Of a DNA stretch of 64,000 nucleotides, positions 23,901-43,478 are shown in pieces; the first letter of the stretch is position 1, and each line of letters opens with the position of its first letter. The position numbers and the translations under genes were made by a program. The stretch covers positions 29,017,106-29,081,105 of the forward strand of contig NC_092100.1 in assembly GCF_045679555.1 (NCBI RefSeq). Direction: 5' to 3'. The stretch comes from Salvelinus alpinus. Lineage: Eukaryota; Chordata; Actinopteri; Salmoniformes; Salmonidae. The notes beneath the pieces were generated by a model, which worked only from the letters and a program-made list of their open reading frames with translations, ran no database searches and had not been told where the DNA came from.

Positions 23901-25702
23901 GTGATGTTATTTGATTTTGATTTGATGTGGCTTACTGTGGTAAGTGGGCTGGGTATTGACCTCTTGGCATTCCTTCTACAGAGACCATAATTCGAGCTGT
24001 GCTGATTTTCGCTGAGGGAATTTTTGAGGGTGAAAGTCATGTGGTACATCCCAGTGCCCAGAATCTATGTGGTTCTATCCGTGTTCCCATCATTCCCCCC
24101 AAAGATATCCCTGTGGATCTACACATCAAAGCTTTTGTTGGCGGCAAGAGCAGGTACACATATTTCAATGATGAAAGAGACATAGATGTGTCCTCTACAT
24201 AGATGTGTTAATGTATTGATTTGCCAATGAAATTCACTCTTATTATCCAAACGTTGTAGTTTCAGTGGAACTTTAGCTCTGTCCAATAAAAATCAACAAC
24301 ATTATTTTGTCATTTGATTGTGCTTCTTCTGTTCCCTGCAGCAGTCAGTTCCACGTCTTTGAGATCACACGTCAGCTGCCTCGCTTCTCCATGTATGATC
24401 TTAATGTTGAGCCTGAGGCCCCCCAACCTACTGGGAAAGTTACCTTCACCATCAACGACAGGCCACAGAGAGTGAGCGCAAACTCTGTCGCTCTCTCTCA
24501 CTTACTCTTACACACACACACACTTTCATGTGCTGTCACCTGTGGCGACTTCCGAGCCCTTCTGGCGTTCTGCTCCATAGTAATGTTACTGTCACTATCA
24601 CTATCAAATGGCTGTATTCTCTGTCTTTAGGTGGTCATGTGGCTGAACCAGAACTTCCTTCTACTAGAGGGCATTGATACCCCAGACGTGACGTTCACCT
24701 CTCTACGTGGCGGAGGACTACTCACCATCAGCATGCTAAGCACTAGTGGAGAGGTATGTCTACATGTCCTAACACGTATCGCTGTGCACAGGATATCTCT
24801 AGTATTTCAAAATGGACCCTTCACCTGCCCTTTTCTTTACAATCAGATCACACTAAACACAGACGACATAGACCTGGCAGGGGATCTAGTCCAATCACTG
24901 GCTTCCTTCCTGGCCATAGAGGACCTACAGGCAGAGGCAGACTTCCCCACATACTTTGGGGAGCTGCGAACGACCCTAACTGAGGTAAACTCCCCACCTC
25001 AGCCTCCACACCAATAGTATTTATCTCATTACCAACCATTTCTCTCATTATTTTGTGTGGTAGGCCTAACATATTTTTGTAATCTATTGTTTTAACAGGT
25101 AGATGACTATCACTCTGTCCACCAAAAGCTGACGGCGGCCATAGCAGATCATTCTAATCACATCCGTAACATGCTGGTGCAGGCAGAGGACGCACGGCTC
25201 ATGGGTGACATGTGAGTGACAACACACCAACCACCACCTCCATGATTTTTCTGTAGGATTCCTTTGCATGGCTCGATAAGGTGATAATGACCTGTTTTTC
25301 TTTTTAATCCCTTCATCTTTCTTTGTGCCTGACAGAAGGAACATGAAGAAGCGCTACATTGAGCTCTATGACCTGAACAGAGACCTGATCAATGAGTACA
25401 AGATCCGATCCAACAATCACAATGCTCTCCTCGCCTGCCTTAAGTCTGTCAACCAGGCCATTCAGAGGGCAGGGAGACTGAGAGGTGAGTAGGGGTTGAC
25501 GGAGATTAGTGAAGCATCAGGTTTGAAGAGAATTTAATGTGTGTTTTAAAGGTTTCAGATCTCTGCTAACCTCTCTTCCTATTTGTCTCTCTCAGTGGGA
25601 AAGCCAAAGAATCAGGTTATCACAGCCTGCCGAGACGCTATCAAAAACAACAATGTCAACGTCCTGTTCAAGATCATGAAAGCAGGCACAGCCTCTTCCT
25701 GA
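20916..25702 (+). CDS. bbs2: BBS2, BBSome subunit, 17 coding exons
   Basis: BBS2 is a core subunit of the BBSome, which carries membrane proteins to and from the cilium. Exons: 20916-21032, 21145-21372, 21546-21671, 21803-21865, 22017-22094, 22230-22334, 22476-22562, 22767-22902, 22999-23138, 23449-23590, 23982-24153, 24342-24471, 24631-24753, 24847-24984, 25099-25211, 25336-25484, 25596-25702. They join in phase to 717 codons plus TGA (human 721). It starts [20 protein letters not shown], an N-terminal beta-propeller to about residue 320. A coiled coil follows (about 332-360, [20 protein letters not shown]), then GAE/platform and helical C-terminal parts ending KAGTASS. ATG context CCACCATG is strong. 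Exon 9 uses a poor donor (GTTTCT). No lesion was seen, so the gene is presumably functional. Confidence 0.96.
23812..23926 (+). mobile_element. LINE 3'-tail fragment in bbs2 intron 10
   Basis: GCACTGTTGGAGCTAGGAAC, CAAGCATTTCGCTACACC and the final TTTGATTTTGATTTGA match the last about 110 bp of the L2-type LINE that ends at 16223. It is an extremely 5'-truncated copy. It lies about 55 bp upstream of the bbs2 exon 11 acceptor. Confidence 0.85.
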
Positions 25703-26139
25703 GGGCACCGCACTGTGGTTGCCTGAAATCCTGAAGGGATTGGAATCCCTGAGAGGCCAGTCTGGGGGGAGCAACGGGGGGAGGCTTTACATGAGTGAAG
25801 AAAGACTAGTTCTCTAGTGGCAAGGCCAAAAGAAGAAACAGGCCTCACCTGGACCCCCAGGTGCCATTGGGCAGCAGTGATGTTTTAGAGGAGTCAGTGG
25901 TTGGGAGTAACTGTCAACTTGTATATGTTGTTTTGTAGCCAAAGAACTATACTCCTTGAATGTTAAATGGGACCAGCAGAGTGAGATATACGTTTACTTT
26001 TTGTAGATTGTAAATAGACAGGGAACTGTATTATGTGTGTGCAGAAAGAAATGTAACTAAATTAAATTACTGTTTTAACTTAATTTTTCTGTGTTTTGAG
26101 TTTTTCTTTGTAGTATTTGTATTCAAGTCTTGTCGGTTA

Positions 26140-26145
26140 AATAAA
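26140..26145 (+). terminator. Polyadenylation signal of bbs2
   Basis: AATAAA lies about 440 bp after the bbs2 stop, followed by a T/G-rich stretch (ATTTCATGTCTGTCTC). It is the best candidate 3' end. Confidence 0.65.
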
Positions 26146-26374
26146 TGTATTTCATGTCTGTCTCACCATGCGAAGTGAGTCCTGCTCCTAAATTGCAGCC
26201 ATTTAAGAACATATAGTCCCATATTGCAAGGATCACCACGATAAAAGTACATTGTCGGACAAATAAGTATGCTAGGTCCTCATCATTATGCCCCCTTCCC
26301 CTTCCTCAATTCTTGGGAGTCTGTCTCCAGTTGCTGCGCTGGCACCTGGAGCGCCGCTGAACCAGCGACTCCCA

Positions 26375-26387
26375 CACGTGTCACGTG
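26375..26387. promoter_or_regulatory. Paired CACGTG E-boxes, likely b3gnt9 promoter side
   Basis: Two CACGTG palindromes lie one base apart (26375-26380 and 26382-26387). The second reads GTCACGTGGC, near the CLEAR/USF-type site. A donor GTAAGT at 26650 suggests a non-coding plus-strand exon just downstream, which would fit the 5' exon of b3gnt9. Both points are inference. Confidence 0.45.
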
Positions 26388-27159
26388 GCCAGTGTAAAGA
26401 ACACAGTTAAAACGGTGTTGTGCCAGTTTTGAACATTTCTCCAAAAGTTAACTCCTTACAGAGCCTCCAAACCAAGTACGTCTGTATTAATTTAATGTGT
26501 TTTTCTCTCAATTTTAAACCTCGTTTATGTTGGACCCAGGTTGGAGCCCAGCTTTCCTACAGTCTGAGACTGATTTCATACAGAAACCAGATGTTCCCGG
26601 GTTTGGCAGTGGCGCTATATAATTGCTTTGGTGACTTTAATCTGTCGTGGTAAGTATGATGACTGATGTGCAGGATACTTTGTACACATACTGTATACTG
26701 ATTACAATACAAACGCGGTTATTCAATATAGGGCTCCCTGTGATATGCAAATATGCACCAGAGTCTGGCAATTACATTTAAATGTAATGCGTCATGGTAG
26801 GATATATAACATATGCAACACAATTATTCCTTTGAGGGTAAACGCATGTATGTCCGTTTTGCTGGCGTAAAATACGGTTTGTTGTTTTGTTCAAATATTC
26901 ATTTTTGCAAGTTATAAACTGCATGGTTAACCAATAGTTACATTTATGAAGGATATTAATATGAACATTACGTTAGGAACACTATGTTCTAATGAACATA
27001 GGACATGTTTTTCTATTTAGGAATCTTATGTACAGTTTAACATAAGATCCGACACGGCCCCCTCCTATAGCGAATTCGAATTTGCCAAATTTGCGGCTAC
27101 GTCCTATAAGAGGGAATGTCAAAGTAGTCATTCTTCGAAATGTTTTGGAACATTTTATT

Positions 27160-27381
27160 CTAAAAACACCCCACTTCGATGGAGCACAGCTACAGAAGTG
27201 ACTTTTTGTAGCAGGTTAGGAGAGCGTTTTATCTAACCCTAACCTTACCCAATGTCCTAACCTTAACCTAATTATCCTAACCTGCTACGTTATTTCTCCT
27301 AACCAGCTTCATAAATTCTCCCAACCTGCTACGAAAATGTCACTTCCGGTGGTAGCTATATCGAAAGTGGCGTGTTTTTAG
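27160..27381. mobile_element. Foldback/MITE-like element
   Basis: Inverted ends of about 62 bp: the left end begins CTAAAAACACCCCACTTCGA and includes AGAAGTGACTTTTTGTAGCA. The right end is its complement with a few differences. The centre is a CCTAACC/CCTTAACC-rich linker of about 95 bp. No ORF. Target duplication is not clear, so the superfamily is unassigned. Confidence 0.75.
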
Positions 27382-27449
27382 GGAATAACGTTTTTACATT
27401 GCTTCTTCTGAGGTGTCATTTGAATGGTAGACAACTGGTAGATGGTCTG

Positions 27450-28480
27450 GGCCCGTTTTCCCAAACGTATTTTAAGGCTAAATTCATCGTTGGAACTTTC
27501 GTAGGAACATCGTCAAATCCGTTTCCCAAAACCATCCATCAGTAAAGTTACTCTTGAAAACGCTCGTTATTTAACGACTGCCTCAGACCACTCGTAGAAC
27601 AGCTAAGTGTGTCGTCTGTTAGATGTTTTTTTGTCCTTCCGCCTCACTTTATACACAGAAGATCTCCGCTAACCAAAATCCAGATGTTTATTTGTCTTTC
27701 TGTGACTACCGATAACTTTAAAGAGACTGTGACTACAAATACAAGGTTTCCAATTTCTTTGCAATTGTTACTAACAAGCGAAGGATAAAAATATGATTAA
27801 ATGAAAACCGCGGTGTCTGTATTCGAATACAGATAGGCTACGTATACCAATATGCTGTTTTTAAATTATATTAAAATAAATGTCATGTTTATTCAATTTA
27901 GTTTTATTTAGCTATTTGTACGTTACTGTCTGTAATATTTGCATCAATATATTTAATGATGTGGAACATGTGCGCAATGATGTGGCAAATCTTGATTTAG
28001 TGCATTATTATAGGGTAAGCATTAGAATAAGCTGCAGCAATATTTGTAGCCATAGGTGATCCACTGGATGTCATAAGGTGAATGCACCAATTTGTAAGTC
28101 GCTCTGGATAAGAGCGTCTGCTAAATGACTTAAATCTCTCTAGGAGCTGATCTGTAGGTAAGATTTGAAAGGGAGAATACTGATCCGAGAGCAGCGCTGC
28201 CTTTCTTGCGAGCGTATCAGAATCGACATATGCCTCAGACGCAATTAGTGAATGTTCTCTCTGCATGTTGTTTTGGTAAACACATGTTACAGCTTCGGCT
28301 GTTGTACAAAATATGCATCATTAAAACACTCCTAAACCTAAATTCAATCGTAATCGGGAAACCGTAGGGGGGCTTGTCTGCTATAGGAAGATTGATCCTT
28401 GCAAACGTTCTTGCAAATAGTTCTGGGAATTTGGGGAAATTAGTTTGAACGATTGCAACTGCAGAGATCATTTATTAATA
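27450..28480. mobile_element. Remnant DNA transposon, possibly PIF/Harbinger or ISL2EU type
   Basis: Near 27450 the sequence GGGCCCGTTTTCCCAAACGT, then CATCGTTGGAACTTTCGTAG, resembles terminal repeats I remember from teleost Harbinger/ISL2EU elements. The right part (about 28000-28470, minus strand) has an open stretch reading SLIASEAYVDSDTLARKAAL and LLSDQYSPFQILPTDQLLE, interrupted by the 59-bp insert. No catalytic motif is visible and the far end is not defined. Low-confidence family call. Confidence 0.4.
28077..28135. mobile_element. Second copy of the short hairpin insertion
   Basis: All 59 bases are identical to 9736-9794 (GGTGAATGCACC ... GACTTAAAT). It sits within an otherwise open minus-strand stretch of a transposon remnant, so it is again an insertion into a mobile element. 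Confidence 0.8.
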
Positions 28481-28963
28481 ACAACTTAAATGAAAAACAG
28501 AAAATAAATTATACAATGTAAATAACTGTAAATATAAAAGGAAAATATAAAATGTACTTTTGTTCCTCTCCTTTTATGTTTAATTCTCATGTGATTTATC
28601 TTCATATCAAGGAGCAGAGCCTGCTGATGAGATGGGATTAAATGAGTGTCATGGATTTAAGGGAAAACCCCTCACATACTGCAGGAGAAACATCAAGATT
28701 GCAGAGTGTTGGGTTACAGAGAATAAATGGGCAGGACCTCAGGGTCATAACTGTTCCCTGTCATTATGTTGACTCAATGAATGGAAACAATCCGGTTGGA
28801 AATAATCCAGAAAATCTTTGCATGGATGATCAGTATTATGAAATCCTCACAGGATGCTGTGTGGCGCTTTCTGATCTCTGAGATCCTGAGGGAGAGGAAA
28901 ATAAAGATCAATGGGAAAAGAGTGGTAAATAAAATCAGAGGGAAATAGGTTCAGTGGGACACA

Positions 28964-30322
28964 ATGAGGAGAATTCATATAAAATATGTTCTGTGCACCC
29001 TGCTCATGCTGGGGCTACTCTGTCTGATGTTGTATGCCCATCAAGGCTTCACTTCCACCTGGGACACCTGGCACTTAAAGCAGGGCTGTACAAGCTCCCG
29101 CGTTCTTTTAGGGCCCCCACCAGAGAGCCATGTAACTAAACGGGTCCCTTCTACGCCCCCAGACAAGACAAAGTGCCAGTCTGCGCATCAGTCCCATTTT
29201 AAGTCTCAGACACATCCCAAGTCCAAACTTCAGTCTAAATCCAAACCTCAGGCAAAGACCAAATCTAAGTCAAAGAAAGATGAGGGGACAAAGGCTGTTC
29301 CGGTTTTACCTACACGACCACCTTTTGACTTTGAGGGTTACCTGAAGGATAAGGACAACCGGGACTTCCTACTGCTGATGGACCAGCTAGGGAAGTGCTC
29401 AGGCGAGCCCTACATGCTCATTGCTATCAAGTCAGTAGTGGCAGACTTTGAAAGGAGGCAGGTAGTGCGGCGCACCTGGGGAAGAGAGGGTGTGTTCCAG
29501 GATGGGCAGACAGTAAAGACTGTATTCCTCCTTGGTGTACCCAGGAACAAGACCGCCCTGCCTTTATGGGACCGGCTCCTTGCCTACGAGAGCCACAGCT
29601 TTGGGGACATTCTCCTCTGGGACTTTGATGACACATTTTTCAACTTGACACTTAAAGAGACCCACTTCCTCCAGTGGGTGAATGACAGCTGCTCCAATGT
29701 CCAGTTCATCTTCAAAGGTGACGCTGATGTCTATGTGAATATAGAGAACATTCTGGAGATGGTGAAGGGTCAGAAGCCTGATAAGGACCTCTTTGTGGGT
29801 GACATCATCCACCATGCCCACCCCATCCGCCGGCGCAGCAGCAAGTACTTTGTGCCTGAGTTTGTGTACGGCCAGACTATGTATCCGTCATATGCAGGAG
29901 GGGGAGGCTTTGTGATGTCCGGTCACACCGCCAGGCGGCTGAGTGGAGCGTGTCAGCAGGTAGAACTATTCCCTATCGACGATGTGTTCTTAGGCATGTG
30001 CTTACAGAGAATTGGAGTGAAACCGTCACACCATGAGGGTTTTCGTACATTTGGCATTGTGCGCCCCTCTGCTGCTCCCCACCTCCAGGTGTTTGACCCT
30101 TGTTTCTACAGGGAGTTGATGGTGGTACACAGCCTGACAGTGCCACAGATCTGGCTCATGTGGAACTTGCTGCATGACCCCCAACTGAGCCGTCACAGTG
30201 AACTGGCCCCCACCCTGTGGCCCTTCAAGTGGAGGGGCAAGGTACTCGGAACAACAGGACAGAAGGACTCAGAGACTACAGTGGAACAGGACTATGATGT
30301 TAAAGTGTTTGTAAAGCATTGA
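28964..30322 (+). CDS. b3gnt9: Beta-1,3-N-acetylglucosaminyltransferase 9 (B3GNT9-like)
   Basis: This is a Golgi type II membrane glycosyltransferase of family GT31, expected to transfer a sugar in beta-1,3 linkage; the substrate of B3GNT9 is not well known. It has one uninterrupted coding exon of 452 codons. There is a short cytosolic MRRIHIKY, a membrane anchor at about residues 9-24 and a stem at about 25-118. Within the stem, residues 77-105 are a Lys/Ser/Gln-rich run. The catalytic domain runs from about 120 ([17 protein letters not shown]). GT31 motifs: RRTWGREG (169-176), [11 protein letters not shown] (222-232), the DXD-type [10 protein letters not shown] (250-259), [10 protein letters not shown] (311-320) and IDDVFLGMC (338-346). 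Close similarity to human B3GNT9 runs to [11 protein letters not shown]-glycosylation sequons occur at NKTA, NLTL and NDSC. A non-coding upstream exon is likely. Intact. Confidence 0.94.
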   Translation: MRRIHIKYVLCTLLMLGLLCLMLYAHQGFTSTWDTWHLKQGCTSSRVLLGPPPESHVTKRVPSTPPDKTKCQSAHQSHFKSQTHPKSKLQSKSKPQAKTKSKSKKDEGTKAVPVLPTRPPFDFEGYLKDKDNRDFLLLMDQLGKCSGEPYMLIAIKSVVADFERRQVVRRTWGREGVFQDGQTVKTVFLLGVPRNKTALPLWDRLLAYESHSFGDILLWDFDDTFFNLTLKETHFLQWVNDSCSNVQFIFKGDADVYVNIENILEMVKGQKPDKDLFVGDIIHHAHPIRRRSSKYFVPEFVYGQTMYPSYAGGGGFVMSGHTARRLSGACQQVELFPIDDVFLGMCLQRIGVKPSHHEGFRTFGIVRPSAAPHLQVFDPCFYRELMVVHSLTVPQIWLMWNLLHDPQLSRHSELAPTLWPFKWRGKVLGTTGQKDSETTVEQDYDVKVFVKH

Positions 30323-30779
30323 GGGGTTTGGTTTATGTTGATCAGAGGGACTACACTGTGAAAGCCATTGGGATATGGAAGCTGTGATTGAATGTTTGCT
30401 AGTTTATTTTGAGGCAATACAGTGGTTTTTGCTTAAAAGTTTACAGCCATTGTAAATGTACCCTTTTTCTAAGAAAAAAATCCTGTCATCTTTTTCATTA
30501 ACATCCTGGATGTAAAACCAGTCTGTATACTGGTGGTAATGTTTAAAATATCCCTGCTCCATTTAGGTACAGTATGACTGAATCCATCTTTTTATTTTAT
30601 TGCACAGAGCCTCAATAAGGTCAATATTGACTGAAGCATGTGCCAGGTTGATTTTGTGAAATTGAATGTACACTACAGTGTTGTCAATTATGAATCTTTG
30701 TGTGTGATAACACATCATATTACACCTGTACGTAGACTTGAAAGGGAAGTTAGGGGAGGCAAAGCTCAATGCATCAACT

Positions 30780-31440
30780 GTATAGGACACATCACTGCAC
30801 TCTATACTCCTCTGTAAACTGGTCATCTCCGTACATCTGTCGCAAGACCCACTGGTTGATGCTTATTTATAAAACCCTCTTAGGCCTCACTCCCCCCTAT
30901 CTGAGATATCTACTGCAGCCCTCATCCTCCACATACAACACCCGTTCTACCAGTCACATTCTGTTAAAGGTACCCAAAGCAAATACATCCCTGGTTCGCT
31001 CTTCTTTTCAGTTCGCTGCAGCTAGCGACAGGAACGAGCTGCAACAAACACTCAAACTGGACAGTTTTATCTCAATCTCATCATTCAAAGACTCAATCAT
31101 GGACACTCTTTCTGACAGTTGTGGCTGCTTTACGTGATGTAATGTTGTCTCTACCTTCTTGCCCTTTGTGCTGTTATCTGTACCCAATAATGTTTGTACA
31201 ATGTTGTTATGTTGTGTTGCTACCATGCTGTGTTGTCATGTGTTGCTGCCTTGCTATGTTGTTGTCTTAGGTCTCTATGTAGTGTTGTGTGTTTTGTCCT
31301 ATATTTATATTGTATTTATTTATTTTTTTAAATCCCAGGCCCCCGTCCCCGCAGGAGGCCTTTTGCCTTTTGGTAGGCCGTCATTGTAAATAAGAATTTG
31401 TTCATAACTGACTTGCCTAGTTAAATAAAGGTTAAATAAA
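30780..31440 (+). mobile_element. 5'-truncated LINE 3' end, second copy
   Basis: Coding remains ICRKTHWLMLIYKTLLGLTP, PYLRYLLQPSSSTYNTRST and ELQQTLKLDSFISISSFKD match the C-terminal region of the LINE at 1.15-1.98 kb. The 3' tail GTAAATAAGAATTTGTTCAT, GCCTAGTTAAATAAAGG is the same as that of the HpaI-like SINEs. The 351-base open frame to TGA is longer than in the first copy, so this one is younger or less damaged, but it lacks the RT core. Confidence 0.88.
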
Positions 31441-33270
31441 AAAAGAATAACTGTAGCTGTGGTAGGAAGTCCCCAAGGGACCTCATTATATAGTTCCACA
31501 CTCTGGGGGAACTTTCCTAGAAATGTTCCCGCAGAGGTATGAACACAAAGAAACAGTTCACACCTTCATCAATGTTATGTGCACAGCACCTCTTTTTTTT
31601 TGTTCATAATTAGACACACTGAACACGACAATTACCAAGCAACAAACCAAAGGTAAAGCCTGAACATGAGTGGGTGGTGTGCTATCATTTACAATTCTTC
31701 TGATAATCTGAAATCATACAGGGTGTTCCTTTTTAAACTTGTATGTTCAGCTATACCTCCAACTGTAGTCCAAATGCTTTCTTTACACTACATGCTGTTG
31801 ATATGAAAATAGAAAGCAATCTGTTAACATGAAATTGTCCCTGGTGGAAAAACTGTGCATGTACTGCTTTTTCGTGCTCTTAATAAATAAATAAAACAAA
31901 ACTTTTTTTGTCATATTTATTACATCCATTTGTTCACATCCTTTTTGTACACACGGTAACAGGATTATTTTTAATTAACAGAATTCATAATGAGCAGTGT
32001 TATAAAATTATAAATGTTGAGTTTCAGTAGATTTAATGAGCTCATCTAAATTTATCACAGCAATCTTGCATCGTTTCAGTCGGAAGCATTGTGCAAGCGT
32101 TAAGCAGACCGTTCTGATTCACCGCAGTAATGGTTATTGCTTTCTATGACATGCTTGATAATGTTGATCTATACATGTTCTTTATTGTACAGAAGTAAAG
32201 GTATCCAAAATATAAAAGACCACATTCCAATGAATTTGATTCACAAGTTTAATTAAGGATAATTCCCATTTCCAGAAATGGGTTAACTGTACTGAATCCA
32301 CCAAAAATAATTACTTTAGGGGAGGAGGATAACACACAATATAAAGGGAGACAATACATAGAATTAATACGAGTATTACACTAAACTGAAGTTGTCCATT
32401 TCTAATTCATCTTAAGGACAACGATTCATTCATTCGAATGGAAAAATAGGATTACCTCAGAGGAAATAAAATAGCTAAAACCAACTGATGAAAATTAAGC
32501 ATTCACTTGCTCCTGGCATTAAAAAAATATCTGATATGTCCACCTGAGATTGGGCAAGCACAGCCCAGCACACTAGCTACTCACTCTCAGCAGTAACATT
32601 CCAGAAACATCACCGAAACATTGGTGGTGTTGCATTTGTTTTCTCGCTCAAAGCTGAGTGTGCATTGTATTTGAATTCCAACACAACCAGTCTGTGTATC
32701 CATCTCAGGTCATGAAGGGCTGGCCAGTGGGTGCTCAAACTGATGTTATAACCATTGTCTTGCTGTGAGATGTTCAGAGTGATATACAAGTTTCTGTGTC
32801 CAGCAACAATAACATAAGACCAGACAAAACAATGTATTGTGTACTGTGCAAATCTTCCAATCAGAATACCAGGGGGATATGTGATGAGGATGACAGCGAT
32901 GCCCTTCATGACTGAGCTCAGGACCTCTACATCAAGGGCTCTCTTCAATCCGTATCGAGAAAGTTGAGTTACAGCGTAATTGAAAATTAATTACCTTTAC
33001 ATTTATCGTGCTAGCTGTAACACTTCAGCGATACAGATTGAATAGTGACCCAAGTCTTTAATCTACTCTTTACTGTTATGTTTTCTGGAGCAAGAGGACA
33101 ATGATGACTATGGGTGACAGTCAGCCAACCATGTTAACTTTTCATGCTCAAGTCATACACAATGCAGTTCTATAGCCTAGTTTAATTTACAGAGAGAAGT
33201 CAAGACAGGCTTGGTGGGAGATGAGGCACAATGTTAACAAGCCATTCTACCTTTTCCTTTTCTTATTTTT
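31441..33270. other. Intergenic region between convergent b3gnt9 and phaf1
   Basis: AT-rich with no recognised gene or repeat. AATAAATAAATAAAAC near 31880 might be a distal poly-A site for b3gnt9, or part of an old repeat. Frames near 32610-32948 show no known domain. Confidence 0.4.
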
Positions 33271-33272
33271 TT

Positions 33273-35379
33273 TTTATTCAACTTGCACAAAGCAAGGGAT
33301 AAAATTAAAAACAACAGTACAGGTTTTTTTTTTCATCGCAACTCATGAAACAAGTCAACGTAACAGAATGAACAATGCCCATGTAATAAGCCTGCATCAC
33401 ACGCTGTAAAGCTGAGGCCTGGAGGGCTGGTCTGACTGGGGCTGACATGATGGCAGATAGATACACAAGATGGGAGGAGGACACACACTTAAAAGCCTCA
33501 GTCACACCTCTGATCTAGCACCAGAACATTATCAACCCACTGTAACACTGATCACACACACATCCAGGGGTTCTAAACATCATAGACTGTACAGGGCTCC
33601 CTTCCCTATCCAACAGTAACCCCTCCTTGTCTCAGCTTTAGCCCATCTTCAGCATCTGTCTCTAGTACTAAGTGGTTATTAAAGCTAAACTAGAGAGATG
33701 AATGAACCCTCCAGGTCCAGGGCTTAGGAGCGCCACTGTTCTCTCCACTAGGGAGAGAGAGACATCAAACAGAATCCCTAAGTAATACAAGTGTCACGTC
33801 TGGTGTGTGCTGACCTTAAAACAATTCAGACCCACATTGTACCATTATCTTAAAATGACAAAAAAAAAGAGCACACTATTTACAAATCTGTACAAACACC
33901 AGAAGAGACTGCTGCTGCACATAGTCCCAAATCTACCTGCTAAACATAGGGAGAAGTCTCAGGAGACTAAAAACTGAATGATAAAATATCTGCATTAAAA
34001 AGCACAAATAATAGTACTTGGGAGAGATTAAGATTATGGGTCAGGGGCCTACAATAAAAAAAATATTGTTTAGGAGGGAATGTCTGCTCTTCTGAGCAAA
34101 AGGTCAAATTTTTACAAACTAAAATGTCTGGATAACTTAAAACATCCTGAACCATCTTTGGCAAAACCTTTGGCAATTTAACACTTTAAATTAAAATTAA
34201 GAATGATAGCAATGATGAAGTAAATCTGAGGGATTCATTTAGGTATCTCCTGTGAAGAGAGAGAGAGATGGAGGGGGAAAGAGAGAAATCATGAGATAGC
34301 ATGGGGAGGAAGACAGGGGTAGCAGTGGACAGTGGAGGGGATAGTGTACTTGTGGAAGGAAAGGAAATCAGTCACGGGATAGAGGAGCTGGAGCCTTTCC
34401 TCTTCCATCACTAATAGAAATAAAATGCACAATACTCCTCATTGGATAGGAAACAACAAGAAAGTAAATAGGGTGTATCTTAGTGCAAATGTTCAAATGT
34501 TTCCATCGGTCCTGGCAAATAAACACAAAACAAACTAACTAACTACAAATGCAGTTAGTGATTTACGGCCTTGCAATAGGAGGTGGCTTATGCTGAGGAC
34601 TTGTTCATGGCATGAGTGTATGAACGTGTGTGTGGTGTATGTGGACCAGTATACGTGTGTCTGTGTTTGATCATGTGCCAAGACAGTTCCCCCTCAAAGC
34701 ATGCAGAGCACTAGGACCCTCCATGGGGAGGCCAGTTTGTGCTTGTCATCCTTTACCACTCTCCTTTTAAAAACAACAACTTCTCTATTCATGCAATTGT
34801 TTGTGTCTGTGTGCATGCACGTTTGTTTCTGGAACTGTCTGTGCATGTAATGGTGTACTTGTTATGCTAGTGCTGCAGATATGAGATGAGCCTGCATCCA
34901 TATGCATGTGTATTAACCGGTAACATGAACATATAGTGGCGAAAGGATTGAAATGCTTTTGGTATCAGTTTCTGATATATGTGTGCATGTCAAGCATGTA
35001 TTAAGTCATTTTAAAAACTGTAACATGCACGCAGGTGCTCATTTGTGTATGCAGGTGAGCATGTGTTTGTGGACGCCGGCATACAAATGTGCATTGATGA
35101 AACACATCTAATGGGTGTTTTGATGATGAAGACCATTGGGACAGGGTGAGTCAGAGGTGGGAGGGGGGTGGGATGAAGGCTGACGTAAGGCTCCTAGCAG
35201 GCCTCTGGATGAGGTGCCCGTCACCGTGGGGCAGATGGGTCCAGAGGAGCTCCTCTCTGGTGTGAACATGGCAGTGGGTGAGAGATTGAGTGAGACAGAG
35301 TACACTGCTCTTATCAGCCTAGGGATGCTGTGGCGTGGACTGGAGGAGGGGAGAGACAGGTTTGGCAGTAGGATGCTGT
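33273..35379 (-). other. phaf1: Probable phaf1 3' untranslated region
   Basis: From the phaf1 stop at 35380 the minus strand runs through non-coding DNA with no repeats of the families seen elsewhere, which fits a long 3' UTR. An AATAAA (minus strand, 33273-33278) is one possible end. The true end is not determined. Confidence 0.4.
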
Positions 35380-42560
<7,181 letters not shown>

Positions 42561-43349
42561 AAAAGGTTTGTTACAAGTTTATTATGAAACACATCAAATT
42601 CAACACAAATTTAAATTGCCCCTTAACAAAACAAGCTAAACAAGCTAAACCATAAAACAGAAAGAAAGAAAACTAAATTCTTCAGTAAAATCTTAAAAGG
42701 TAGGCCATTAAACACAGAAATACACAGTTCTTCATAGCATAACCTGAACACAACAAAAGTCAACCTGTATCAATAACTTAAAACAAATAAGAAAATAAAC
42801 ATTTTTTTTATTTTTTAAAGTGAGCAAACTCGGAAATAGTCTCTGGTGTGTAACTTGCCTTAATGCCAGCATTAAGTGAAGGGTGAAGCTCAGACAGGGC
42901 TACAGCTAACTGGGACTCAGGGGAGTAGGCCTACACATGAAGGGAAAGATGAATTATATTGGAAATCCAGGCTGGGATTTGTCATAACTGCAGTGTTTTT
43001 TGGACATTCCTGACCTCATGCAAACATATCGTACTATCTAACCAACATTTCAATTAAATAAAGGTTCACAAAATCGCGAAGTAATAAATACCCAATATTT
43101 CTATTTGTTTTTGGTTGTAGCTGGAGGTAGGCCAGTTAGTTTCTGAGTGTCCAATACATTTTGTAATTCTATTCAAGAGCACTGCCACTTTTATCAGGTA
43201 CCCTATACACTGGAGTAGATATCAAACAAACCATTTGAAATAGAGCTCTCAGAAAATGGTGAAATACTGTACACATTGCATAAACATCACTGTGGAAGGT
43301 AGCGTAAACCTGTTCGTTCCTGCTACCTACATTGGTATGCTAACTTGAG

Positions 43350-43478
43350 GTGACACACCGTGCTTCTACACCTGCATTGCTTGCTGTTTGGGGTTTTAGG
43401 CTGGGTTTCTGTACAGCACTTTGAGATATCAGCTGATGTAAGAAGGGCTTTATAAATACATTTGATTTGATTTGATAC
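43350..43478 (+). mobile_element. LINE/SINE 3'-end fragment
   Basis: CGTGCTTCTACACCTGCATT, TTTCTGTACAGCACTTTGAG, TATCAGCTGATGTAAGAAGG and the end ACATTTGATTTGATTTG are familiar from a very common teleost repeat end. It carries no coding remnant. Its (TTGATT)n end differs from the two tail types seen elsewhere in this window. Confidence 0.7.
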
